Source of the DNA: Desulfobulbaceae bacterium
GTDB taxonomy: Bacteria; Desulfobacterota; Desulfobulbia; Desulfobulbales; SURF-16
Reading direction: 5' to 3'
Assembly (NCBI GenBank): GCA_023230525.1
Contig: JALNXE010000005.1
Location: forward strand, 1 to 64,000
DNA: 64,000 nucleotides
A model generated the notes under the pieces. That model was not told the origin of the DNA, did not search any database, and saw only the letters and a program-made list of their open reading frames with translations. Positions 25,692-33,112 of this stretch are shown here, piece after piece. The position numbers and the translations under genes are program-made. Within the stretch, counting starts at the first letter, position 1; each line of letters opens with the position of its first letter.

Positions 25692-26285
25692 TCAGGCTGT
25701 GGTGAGCTGCTTGGCGATGAACTCTTTGTACTGCTCAACCGCCCGGCCATACTGGTCATTCAGTTCCACTTGGACTCTCTGCCACTCCTCGGCAAATTTG
25801 GGGTGCTGAGATGGCTGAAGCTTCATTTTCATGCCGGTCTGCTGGGCCAGATTCTTTTCCATCAGCATCATCTGCTGGGCAAACTGCTCTTCGAGCTGCT
25901 TTTTGAGCTGCTCCTTGTGCGACAGATAGCGGTCCAGGATCGATTTCATTTCCGTGAACACCTGGGCGAGCTCGCCCTTGCCCCGGCCGATTGCCATGAG
26001 GGCCTGCATGGCTTTTTCCGCGGCAGGGGCCTCATCCGCCTTCCTGGGCAGAACAATATTCCGGAGCAGGGCGGTCACCATGCCCTTTTTCACATGGGGC
26101 CGTTCTTCAGCGGGATATTTTTCCAGAGCAGCGGGCAGATCAATCTGTTCACCCCGCAGAAAGCCCGCGGCAAGGCGCATGCCTTCCTTTTCTTTTTCCT
26201 GCGGAATCAGCTCACCGGAGGCACTTGCCTCCATGCGGGCTGCCCGTTCCAGAACCATTTCAAGCGTGCTTCGTATTTCAGCCAT
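25692..26285 (-). CDS. Hypothetical helical / coiled-coil protein
   Basis: ATG 26285 gives a 197-residue protein, MAEIRSTLEMVLERAARMEA onwards; an upstream in-frame start at 26375 would add 30 unlikely residues. It is almost wholly helical and charged, with a glutamine/lysine-rich coiled-coil stretch near 115-155 (HKEQLKKQLEEQFAQQMML). There is no signal peptide or membrane segment. I do not recognise a named family. It is transcribed alone toward repeat copy D and divergently from the zinc-ribbon/ATP-grasp pair, with 246 bases between the starts. Confidence 0.7.
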   Translation of the reverse strand: MAEIRSTLEMVLERAARMEASASGELIPQEKEKEGMRLAAGFLRGEQIDLPAALEKYPAEERPHVKKGMVTALLRNIVLPRKADEAPAAEKAMQALMAIGRGKGELAQVFTEMKSILDRYLSHKEQLKKQLEEQFAQQMMLMEKNLAQQTGMKMKLQPSQHPKFAEEWQRVQVELNDQYGRAVEQYKEFIAKQLTTA

Positions 26286-26473
26286 TTTCTTATCCGTTTT
26301 GGTGGAATTATTTTGCCACAAAACCAGCGAGAGAAGGGGAAAACCAATCCCTGACAATGTACCCTCTGCAACCAATCTTGGCGATAAAAATCATGAGCGG
26401 GAAACAGGCAGGGCCTGTCGGCAAACTACCCGGCAAAAAAATGCGTGGCCAACCGGATAGAGACTTTAGCTGA

Positions 26474-26502
26474 TTGACAAATCCAGCTGCCTCGCTTAGT
26501 AT
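26474..26502 (+). promoter_or_regulatory. Sigma-70 type promoter for the zinc-ribbon/ATP-grasp pair
   Basis: TTGACA (26474-26479) and TAGTAT (26497-26502) are separated by 17 bp. The start codon of the next gene is 30 bases downstream and is preceded by AAAGGAGG. Consensus -35 and spacing support a vegetative promoter; an alternative -10, TATATT at 26500, would give a poor 20-bp spacer. Confidence 0.55.
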
Positions 26503-26531
26503 ATTACACTTTTTCAAAGGAGGAATTGAAA

Positions 26532-26801
26532 GTGGATACTCCTGTAGACTCTAAGTCCCGCAGCAATCAAAATGCCAATAGGGGCATGCGGCTTACCTGC
26601 CCAACCTGTGGTAATGACACAGATTTTGTCGAAGTTGCCGATGGGGTTATCCTGACGACCCATTATGTGCAGAACGACGATTGCAGCTTTAGCCAGGATG
26701 GTGACGAATCCCAGATACTCGGGGAAATCCGTTTTTTCTGCGGAGAATGCAACGCCGATCTCACCCGCTTCCATCAGCGTTTTGTGGAAATGCTCTTTTG
26801 A
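26532..26801 (+). CDS. Small zinc-ribbon-like protein
   Basis: An 89-residue protein. GTG 26532 is chosen because AGGAGG lies 8 bases upstream, while the in-frame TTG at 26526 would be too close. Two cysteine pairs (TCPTCGND near residue 24 and FFCGECNAD near residue 70) form a treble-clef or zinc-ribbon pattern C-x2-C...C-x2-C. The middle has a conspicuous stretch of acidic and polar residues (QNDDCSFSQDGDESQ). Its stop TGA overlaps the likely TTG start of the ATP-grasp gene, so the products probably act together. The family is not recognised. Confidence 0.75.
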   Translation: MDTPVDSKSRSNQNANRGMRLTCPTCGNDTDFVEVADGVILTTHYVQNDDCSFSQDGDESQILGEIRFFCGECNADLTRFHQRFVEMLF

Positions 26802-27574
26802 CCCCCCCCACTCCCGCTCTCACTCCCCGCGTTATCACCACCAACCAGATCCTGCGCCAAGAATATCACAACCTGCGGGAGGGGGATATTTTTATCGGGC
26901 GATTGCGCCTCAAGACAACCGAGGAGCATCTTCTCCTCGATCTGGTTGAGCGGGGCATTATTCTCTTTCCCTCGGCCCTGAGCCAGCATCTGTGCCGCTC
27001 CAAGGTTTTTCAGGCCCATATTTTCGGCGGGCTGATGCTTCCCCTTACCATACCGGTCCATGATCAGCATGACATGCTGAAGATCATCAATCTGTATCAG
27101 AAAAACGGCATCAACCGAGTGGTGACCAAGCTTGACAGAAAAAACGCCGGCATGGGCATTCACCTGTGGCATGACGTTGAGGACGTTTTCAGCCACGCCA
27201 CCCTGGGCTCCCTGCCCTTTCCATTTGTTATCCAGCCATTTGCGGAAAACAGCCGGGATATTCGCGTCATTATCCTTGGCGATTATATCGAGTCATACGC
27301 CCGGCACAATCCGCACAACTTCAGAAATAATCTGCACTGCGGGGGACAGAGCAGCCCCTGTGAGATAAACGGGGAGCAACTTGAGCTCTGCCGGCAGGTC
27401 ATGGCCAGGGGCAAATTTCCATACGCCCATCTTGATCTGATGATTGTGGAAAGCGGGGCAACTTATCTGGCTGAGATCAATTTACGCGGCGGCATCAAGG
27501 GAGCGCAAATCACCCCGGCTGCGTATCACAGCCGGGTGGAGGCGATCCAGCGGCATTTTCTCAGCACGCGGTGA
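26798..27574 (+). CDS. RimK-like ATP-grasp ligase
   Basis: A 258-residue ATP-grasp protein of the RimK type. The TTG at 26798, overlapping the upstream stop codon, is the most economical start; an ATG at 26747 would overlap the previous gene by 55 bases. It has HLCRSKVFQAHIF (lid helix), VVTKLDRKNAGMGIHLW (the ATP-binding loop), PFVIQPFAENSRDIRVIILGD and the metal site AHLDLMIVESGATYLAEIN. Such enzymes join a carboxylate to an amine, often adding amino acids to a protein tail. The substrate is unknown; the co-translated zinc-ribbon protein or nearby DsrC are candidates by position only. Confidence 0.8.
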   Translation: MTPPTPALTPRVITTNQILRQEYHNLREGDIFIGRLRLKTTEEHLLLDLVERGIILFPSALSQHLCRSKVFQAHIFGGLMLPLTIPVHDQHDMLKIINLYQKNGINRVVTKLDRKNAGMGIHLWHDVEDVFSHATLGSLPFPFVIQPFAENSRDIRVIILGDYIESYARHNPHNFRNNLHCGGQSSPCEINGEQLELCRQVMARGKFPYAHLDLMIVESGATYLAEINLRGGIKGAQITPAAYHSRVEAIQRHFLSTR

Positions 27575-27583
27575 GTTTTCCAT

Positions 27584-27624
27584 AAAAAAAAAGGAGGCCG
27601 CAGAATTTAATCCGCAACCTCCTT
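27584..27624 (-). terminator. Rho-independent terminator of dsrC
   Basis: On the minus strand AAGGAGG pairs with CCTCCTT, and inside this GCGGA pairs with TCTGC, around an AT-rich loop. The stem is followed by nine T (plus-strand A run 27584-27592). It lies 38 bases past the dsrC stop codon. The plus-strand ATP-grasp gene ends just before it and may share the hairpin. Confidence 0.8.
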
Positions 27625-27661
27625 GTAAAGCTAAGCAGCCCGAAGACTGTTTATAAAAGCA

Positions 27662-27982
27662 TCATACGCAACCGGTCGGTTTCGGCAGACCAGCCATTTT
27701 ACAGGCTCCTTTACCAGGTCCTGAGGGGAACAGCTCATAAATTCTTTTCAGCGGGAAACCTGTGGTTTTGGAAAGAATACGAACCATCGGTGCAATACCG
27801 TTTTTCTTGTAGTAATCCTGCAGAGCGTTGATTACTTTCCAGTGCTCGTCTGTCAGGTCGCTGATGCCTTCCAGGCTTTTTACATACTCAACCCAACCCT
27901 GATTCCACTCTTCCATACCTTTTGTAAGGAAGCCGTCCTCATCTACATCGTAAGAATGCCCTGCATGTTCAATAATTGCCAT
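27662..27982 (-). CDS. dsrC: DsrC-type sulfur carrier protein
   Basis: A 106-residue DsrC with the diagnostic C-terminal arm: two cysteines ten residues apart (ACKMAGLPKPTGCV), preceded by LSKTTGFPLKRIYELFPSGPGKGA. In dissimilatory sulfite reduction it carries the trisulfide between DsrAB and the membrane complex DsrMKJOP. Both cysteines separate it from TusE-like homologues with one. AAAGGAGG lies 6 bases before ATG 27982. It is a single-gene unit with its own consensus promoter and terminator, which is usual: dsrC is often unlinked to dsrAB. Confidence 0.96.
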   Translation of the reverse strand: MAIIEHAGHSYDVDEDGFLTKGMEEWNQGWVEYVKSLEGISDLTDEHWKVINALQDYYKKNGIAPMVRILSKTTGFPLKRIYELFPSGPGKGACKMAGLPKPTGCV

Positions 27983-28067
27983 GTGATTCCTCCTTTGCGA
28001 GATTAATTCAAATTGCTAACGATAGTTGTCTTAGCAAGATTCACTTACCTTCTCTAATAAATAATCC

Positions 28068-28096
28068 TAAATAATCGATGCTTTTACATTTGTCAA
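28068..28096 (-). promoter_or_regulatory. Sigma-70 type promoter of dsrC
   Basis: Reading the minus strand, TTGACA (28096-28091) and TATTTA (28073-28068) are separated by 17 bp, with the dsrC start about 85 bases downstream. The surrounding 250 bases (27983-28230) are very AT-rich and contain no gene. A consensus -35 and an ideal spacer predict strong expression, fitting the abundance known for DsrC. Confidence 0.65.
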
Positions 28097-28230
28097 GAAT
28101 GCAAATGGCAATTTTTTCATTTTATGCATGATTACTCATTCATTTATTAACAATTCGTTTTGAATCAACAGGTTATACCGCAGAAAATAACCACAAAATA
28201 GTAGCATTTTGCCCAGCGAATACTGTAATT

Positions 28231-29586
28231 TTACCTAATTTTGCTATAGTAGTCCTGCAACTCCCTAGCAAGAAATCGCTTTATTTTGCCCAAATTCCGA
28301 TAATGGGCGCCGCCAAGGTCAGACAATCTGGCACGGGACAACAATGAGTCCACCTTGCCCTCGACCTTGCTCCACAGATTTTTCTTGTAGCTGCTGTCCA
28401 GATTGACGAGCCCGGCCTTGTGGGCCAGGCATTGCCGCACCAGGCGCGGCACGCTCCACCGGGTAAACCACAGCCAGGAGAGAAAACAGACCACGGCCAC
28501 ACCGGTTAAAGGAAGCAGCAGGTGCCGGGTGGAGACAGTACCCTGCACCAGAGCGCTGATCAGCGACTCGTCCGGCACGCCGGTTAACCCCTTGAGGATG
28601 GGCCCGGTGAGAAAAAAGGCGGCCAGACCCGCCACCAGAGTAAACTTGCCGACTCTGGCCAGAATTGTTCTGCCCATGCTGCTGAAGGTGCACATCGCCT
28701 CGCAGACCAGCAGCAGCTCATTGACCTGCCGGTCGATGTCCTGCAGGATATGATTGACGCGAAATCCCGGGGCGGACAGGACCTTCTTTTTCAGCTGCTC
28801 CCGCTCCTCCCGCCAGACCGAGAGGATTTCCGACGGTTCCGCCTCGCCGGGGGCATAGGTGACATAAATGGTGGGGATATCCTTGCGGCCCGTCATCTGG
28901 GAAAGATTCCAGCACAGGGTCCCGTAAGATCTGACCAGATCGCTCAGGTTATCGCACTCATCGATGCGGCTCATGACGAAAACGATCCTGTCCTCGCCGG
29001 CGGTGTCGGGCAGGGTGCTGCGGATGGCGGTATAGGTCTCGCTGATGGTGCCGGCCTTATGGGGGTCAAACATGAGCACAACGAGGTCGGCCAGCTTAGC
29101 GAACTCCCCCAGCACGGCCAGGTAATCATAACCGCGGTCCTTTTCCGTGACCGCGTCCAGCATGCCAGGGCTGTCGATCAGGGCCATATTCTCCAGAAAG
29201 GGGACATCAACCTTTTTCAAGCGGAAATGGGCGATAAACTGCTCGCCGAAGGACTTGAACCGGCCGAAAGGCAGGGTTTCATCGTTAACCAGGGTGGAGC
29301 CTGGCACCTCCTTTTCACCATCCTCTCTGCCGTGGGTGGTGAGGATGGTAAACGAATCATCCGTGGGCGCCTGCCCGGTGCGCTGGATGTTCTGGCCGAT
29401 GAGCTCATTGATGAAGGTGGACTTACCGGAGGAATAATTGCCGATAATGAGAACGATGGGCTTCCACTTGAGCACCGACTCCAAGTCGGAGTAGTCGAGC
29501 CGGTAACGGTTAAAGAGCGGCAACAAACTCGTGCGAACATGGTGCTGCAGCTCTGCCTGCAATTTTTTTTCGTCCATGGCATTCAA
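28231..29586 (-). CDS. Dynamin/EHD-like membrane GTPase
   Basis: A 451-residue GTPase with G1 GNYSSGKST (about residues 49-57), a G2 threonine in TDDSFTIL, G3 DSPGM and a G4-position sequence MSRIDE in place of NKxD. The opening (PIVLIIGNYSSGKSTFINEL) resembles EHD/dynamin-family proteins that bind and remodel membranes. Two hydrophobic segments near 305-330 and 355-380 (KFTLVAGLAAFFLTG and LLLPLTGVAVVCFLSWLWF) would anchor it, with a helical C-terminal part. No clear ribosome binding site is seen at either nearby ATG (29586 or 29577). It is probably monocistronic. Its cargo or membrane target is unknown. Confidence 0.82.
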   Translation of the reverse strand: MNAMDEKKLQAELQHHVRTSLLPLFNRYRLDYSDLESVLKWKPIVLIIGNYSSGKSTFINELIGQNIQRTGQAPTDDSFTILTTHGREDGEKEVPGSTLVNDETLPFGRFKSFGEQFIAHFRLKKVDVPFLENMALIDSPGMLDAVTEKDRGYDYLAVLGEFAKLADLVVLMFDPHKAGTISETYTAIRSTLPDTAGEDRIVFVMSRIDECDNLSDLVRSYGTLCWNLSQMTGRKDIPTIYVTYAPGEAEPSEILSVWREEREQLKKKVLSAPGFRVNHILQDIDRQVNELLLVCEAMCTFSSMGRTILARVGKFTLVAGLAAFFLTGPILKGLTGVPDESLISALVQGTVSTRHLLLPLTGVAVVCFLSWLWFTRWSVPRLVRQCLAHKAGLVNLDSSYKKNLWSKVEGKVDSLLSRARLSDLGGAHYRNLGKIKRFLARELQDYYSKIR

Positions 29587-29723
29587 GGGGGTGGATATTG
29601 ATCAAAGGGCAAGCCGGTCCGTTGTTTTGGTCTCCCCATCATTAACAGATAGCCGCTGAAATGACATTGAAAATATGCGGGGTCATTGCCTCCCAAAAAT
29701 TATTGATAGCTTTGTAAAAAGTC

Positions 29724-29746
29724 CCGGCACCGAATTTTCGTGCCGG
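29724..29746. repeat. Hairpin in the gap upstream of the GTPase gene
   Basis: CCGGCAC and GTGCCGG form a 7-bp stem with a 9-base AT-rich loop, about 85 bases past the stop of the minus-strand TPM gene (29832). No T tract follows. It may be the 3' end of the TPM operon transcript. Nothing else is seen in 29587-29831. Confidence 0.35.
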
Positions 29747-29831
29747 TAAATCAAGAAATTATCATGCACTGTACGGCTGCCGAGTGGATTTTCATCCTCA
29801 AGGCCAAGGGGCATAAATGCGAGACAGTCAA

Positions 29832-30464
29832 TTATTGACCGATAATGACCTCGTCAGAGAGTTCATTGACGTCATCCGCTTTGACAGGAAAATGGCGGGC
29901 CAGGAGTTCTCCAACCTCCATGATCGACCGGCACAGCATATCAGCGGCCTGACCGCTCTTCATGCCCGCGGCAATATCATGGGCATATGCCTGCAGGGCC
30001 TCCTGCCGGATCTTGGCATAGATCCCCTGGTCAGCCAGCACCCAGACCTTGTGTTCAAAAAGGGAGATAAAAAAAAGCACGCCGCTCTCATCCCGGGTCT
30101 TGTGCAATCCTTTTTCATAAAAGGCGGTAAGGGCCCGGTCCCGCACCTGCAGCTCCAGCCGGTCACCAGGGGTAAAGAATCTTTTGACCTCGGGCAGATA
30201 GTGCACCAGCCAGCCGCAGAGGGCGGTCAGCACCAGGGCCGACACCACAAATACCCACAGGTCCCCGGCCCAGAACAGCTCGGTGGCGGCCAGGGCCGAC
30301 AGGCTGCCGATCACCCCGCCGGCCAGCATCTGGCCCTCGGGATAGGCGTCGCTCTGGTCAACCACCATCACCGCAATCTCGCCCGCCGTTCTGCCCTCCA
30401 CGGCGTGAACCGCGTCAGCGATTTTCTTTTTGTCAGCTTCCGTAAAAAATGAATCCGCCTTCAT
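29832..30464 (-). CDS. TPM-domain membrane protein
   Basis: A 210-residue protein; ATG 30464 is preferred, though a GTG at 30470 overlapping the upstream stop (TGGTGA) is possible. The TPM domain (about 1-55 and 90-190) reads FFTEADKKKIADAVHAVEGRTAGEIAVMVV, with a two-helix membrane hairpin inserted (VIGSLSALAATEL and LWVFVVSALVLTALCGWLV). It then continues ESGVLFFISLFEHKVWVLADQGI. TPM proteins are small membrane-linked proteins of uncertain role, some linked to phosphatase activity or membrane-protein repair. It is the last gene of the lemA-TPM-TPM operon. Confidence 0.82.
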   Translation of the reverse strand: MKADSFFTEADKKKIADAVHAVEGRTAGEIAVMVVDQSDAYPEGQMLAGGVIGSLSALAATELFWAGDLWVFVVSALVLTALCGWLVHYLPEVKRFFTPGDRLELQVRDRALTAFYEKGLHKTRDESGVLFFISLFEHKVWVLADQGIYAKIRQEALQAYAHDIAAGMKSGQAADMLCRSIMEVGELLARHFPVKADDVNELSDEVIIGQ

Positions 30465-30466
30465 GA

Positions 30467-31351
30467 TCACCAGTTCCCTGAAGCGCCGCCGCCGCCGAAT
30501 CCGCCGCCGCCAAAGCCGCCAAACCCTCCACCGCCGAAACCACCGCCCCCGCCATAGTAGCCCGCACCGCCTCCCCGCAGCATGCCGGCCATGAAAAACG
30601 GCAGCAGCCAGCCGCCAAAGGCGCCGGCAGGGATCAGCAGAAGCAGCAGCAGGAAGCTGAACGGCAGCAAGCCGAAAAGAAAGGCCAGGGGGAAAAGCAC
30701 AGCCCCGCCGATCACCCCCAAAGGCCGCCAGATTCTGCCCAGAAAGGCAACCAGGAACAGGCCGAAAAAAAGAAACTGAAAAAGCAGGGGCGGCGGTTCG
30801 TCACCCCGGCGTACCCGTGCCCCCTGCCGGTCCGCCTTGAATTCGCCCCGGGTGGCCTGGATAATCGCCGCCACCCCGGCCTCAAAGCCCTGATCAAATC
30901 TGCCGCTCTTGAAGTACGGGCTGATGACACTGTCAATAATGCGGCCGCTCAACAGATCGGTCAGCACCGGCTCCAGCCCGCGGCCCACCTCGATCCTGAT
31001 CTTTCTGTCGTTTTTGACCACCAGGAGCAGCACGCCATTGTCCTTGCCCTTCTGCCCGATCTTCCACTGGTCCACCGTCCTGATGCTGAAATCCTCCAGG
31101 GCATCTCCCTCGAGAGAGGGAATGGTCAGTATCGCCACCTGGGTGGAATCGCTCAGATCAAAGGACTGCAGGGCCCGCTCAAGCTTTGCCCGCTCCTGGG
31201 GCGAGATCATCTCTGCATAGTCATTGACATAGCCCTTATACGGGGGAACATCCAAGGCAAGGGCCGGCCTGGCCAGGCCGAGAATGCAGGCCACGAGCAG
31301 CAGCCCGACCCCCAGGCGCCATCTATGCAGGTATGGTGCGAAAGCTCTCAA
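30467..31351 (-). CDS. YgcG/TPM-domain secreted membrane protein with Gly-rich tail
   Basis: A 294-residue protein with a signal peptide (LGVGLLLVACILGLARPALA), then a periplasmic TPM domain at about residues 33-175 (VNDYAEMISPQERAKLERAL, GKDNGVLLLVVKNDRKIRIEVGRGLE given in part, LSGRIIDSVISPYFKSGRF). Next come two hydrophobic segments near 195-250. The tail is a 45-residue glycine-rich stretch (GGGGGFGGGGFGGFGGG). This architecture is typical of YgcG proteins, which are usually encoded with LemA, as here. The glycine tail is low-complexity and may be involved in assembly. It overlaps or abuts the next TPM gene. Confidence 0.87.
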   Translation of the reverse strand: MRAFAPYLHRWRLGVGLLLVACILGLARPALALDVPPYKGYVNDYAEMISPQERAKLERALQSFDLSDSTQVAILTIPSLEGDALEDFSIRTVDQWKIGQKGKDNGVLLLVVKNDRKIRIEVGRGLEPVLTDLLSGRIIDSVISPYFKSGRFDQGFEAGVAAIIQATRGEFKADRQGARVRRGDEPPPLLFQFLFFGLFLVAFLGRIWRPLGVIGGAVLFPLAFLFGLLPFSFLLLLLLIPAGAFGGWLLPFFMAGMLRGGGAGYYGGGGGFGGGGFGGFGGGGFGGGGASGNW

Positions 31352-31379
31352 TGTATTTTCCCGGGGTTGTCAGCCGGCC

Positions 31380-31967
31380 TTAAAACTTCACCTTGGGGGC
31401 GGTCTCGGCCCCGGCCTCGGCCTTGAAAGCTTCACGCCGCGGCAGTTTCAGCAGGAAATTATTGGTCAGATTATTGGGGAAGGTGCGGATCGAGGTGTTG
31501 AATACCCGCACGGCTTCGTTATAACGGACCCGGGCCACGTTGATTCTGTTTTCCGTGCCTTCCAGCTGGTGCTGCAGATCCCTGAAATTCTGATTGGCCT
31601 TGAGATCAGGATACCGCTCCACCACCACCATCAACCGGGACAGGGCGGAACTCAAGCCCCCCTGGGCGTTCTGGAACTGGGTCAGGGCCTCGGGATTGTT
31701 GATGACATCGCTGCCGAGTTTCAACTGGCCCACCTTGGCCCGGGCCTCGGTGACGGCGGTAAGCGTCTCCTTTTCATGGGCCGCATACCCCTTCACCACC
31801 TCCACCAGGTTAGGGATCAGGTCGGCGCGGCGCTGATAAGCGGCCTCCACATCGCCCCAGGCGGCAGTAACGGTTTCGTCATTTTGCTGAATGGTATTAT
31901 AGCCGCAGCCGCTGAGGCCAAAACATACCAGTAGAAAAACAGGAATAAACAAAAAAATTCTTTTCAT
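31380..31967 (-). CDS. lemA: LemA family lipoprotein
   Basis: A 195-residue LemA protein. ATG 31967 is chosen because GGAG lies 10 bases upstream and it gives a signal peptide ([21 protein letters not shown]) with lipobox LSGC. The rest is the four-helix LemA fold with the family signature [39 protein letters not shown] and the C-terminal RTFPNNL. LemA is an envelope protein of unknown mechanism commonly linked to TPM/YgcG genes. It is first in a three-gene operon, 28 bases before the YgcG-like gene. Confidence 0.92.
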   Translation of the reverse strand: MKRIFLFIPVFLLVCFGLSGCGYNTIQQNDETVTAAWGDVEAAYQRRADLIPNLVEVVKGYAAHEKETLTAVTEARAKVGQLKLGSDVINNPEALTQFQNAQGGLSSALSRLMVVVERYPDLKANQNFRDLQHQLEGTENRINVARVRYNEAVRVFNTSIRTFPNNLTNNFLLKLPRREAFKAEAGAETAPKVKF

Positions 31968-32085
31968 CACGGTAACTCTCCAGAAATATTTAGTGTTACG
32001 GCATTTTTTGTCATATCTTAATACAGAAAAAGAGCTTGTCAATCGCCTGCCGGCAGAAAGCCCCCAAGTTTCCTGCACTTGCGGC

Positions 32086-32131
32086 TAAACCGTTGTAAAA
32101 AATGGCCATGTTATTTCGTAGCGGCTGCTAA
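32086..32131 (+). repeat. Dispersed structured repeat, copy E (minimal hairpin)
   Basis: A 46-bp short copy with only the two ends of a type 2 element: TAAACCGTTGTAAAAAATGG followed by CCATGTTATTTCGTAGCGGC and TGCTAA. The whole centre is lacking, leaving a near-perfect hairpin. Its right end overlaps the 3' end of the minus-strand DUF2156 gene and supplies the TAG stop codon (32128-32130). Confidence 0.7.
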
Positions 32132-32985
32132 AGCAAAACCGCCCGGTATTTTTTGACAAAATCAACCGGCTTATAGCTGAGCTTGGCATGGCGCAAGCCT
32201 TCGTCACCCAGATCCTGCTCCCGGTTGATGGTAGCATATTTATCCGGCAGAATCGAGGCGAATACCTGATTGACAAACTGCCACAGCCCCTTATACTCAC
32301 CCACCGCCTTTTCAAAATGGATGGCGAAACTGCTGCCCAGCATCAGCTCCTCGCCCAGGGAATAGGCCGCGGGCCTGCCGTCCACATAGTAAACCCCGCC
32401 GCACAGCTGCAATTCCTCCGCCTTTTCCAGGGCCTCTTTCGCCGCGGCGTAATCACCCGGGTCATCCCGGCCCTGCCGCCAGGCGTCCAGAACCTGCAGG
32501 GCATCCGGCATGTACTCCGCCAGCAGCGGCCGCCCCTCATAGGCATAATTGCTGACAAAGGCCTTGATCTGGTTACGCTTTTTATGAAATTTCCTGCCGC
32601 TAAGCTCGGCAAGATCCTTGCGCAGGTAAAGATAATCAAAATTGTCCCGATCTTCACTGAGGCGATACCCCCGTTGGGCCAGCACCTCGGCCTGGGAAGC
32701 GGCAACACACTTCATGGTGGCGAAATCGGTAAACAGCTGCCGCAGCAGCGCCTCATCCGGCAGGCCGAAGGGTAGCATGAAAAAAGGCTTATCCGCATCC
32801 TCCCCGGCAATGAGCAGCAATCCGTCGGAGAGCCGGGACACCCGGTAGTGATGGCTGTTTCTGAAGAGATAGATGTTGGCAAAGGTGAACTCGGAAATGC
32901 CGTCCGGCAGCTGCTGAAACAGGGGATGCAGCGTCGCCCGCTGCAACAGGTCAAGTTCCGAAAAGTCGGGATAAACTGGTATCAT
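32128..32985 (-). CDS. DUF2156 (GNAT-fold, MprF-like) protein
   Basis: ATG 32985 gives 285 residues; an upstream TTG at 33024 is less likely. The protein is a stand-alone DUF2156 domain, related to the cytoplasmic aminoacyl-transfer domain of MprF. Visible motifs are LPDGISEFTFANIYLFRN, DRDNFDYLYLRKDLAELSGRK (not all shown), KFHKKRNQIKAFVSNY and TINREQDLGDEGLRHAKLSY near the C-terminus. This class may transfer an amino acid from tRNA to a lipid or other acceptor, but the substrate is unknown. It ends within repeat copy E and is divergent from the ICMT-like gene. Confidence 0.85.
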   Translation of the reverse strand: MIPVYPDFSELDLLQRATLHPLFQQLPDGISEFTFANIYLFRNSHHYRVSRLSDGLLLIAGEDADKPFFMLPFGLPDEALLRQLFTDFATMKCVAASQAEVLAQRGYRLSEDRDNFDYLYLRKDLAELSGRKFHKKRNQIKAFVSNYAYEGRPLLAEYMPDALQVLDAWRQGRDDPGDYAAAKEALEKAEELQLCGGVYYVDGRPAAYSLGEELMLGSSFAIHFEKAVGEYKGLWQFVNQVFASILPDKYATINREQDLGDEGLRHAKLSYKPVDFVKKYRAVLL

Positions 32986-33112
32986 AAAATAGCCGTTGCT
33001 CACTTTGATAGAAAATAATCGCAAACTGTTTCAAAAATAAAACCACCATTGCCCCGGCACTGTCAAATCTTATCTCTTTTGTGGTATGGTGCAAAAAAGG
33101 AGGGGAAATGAA

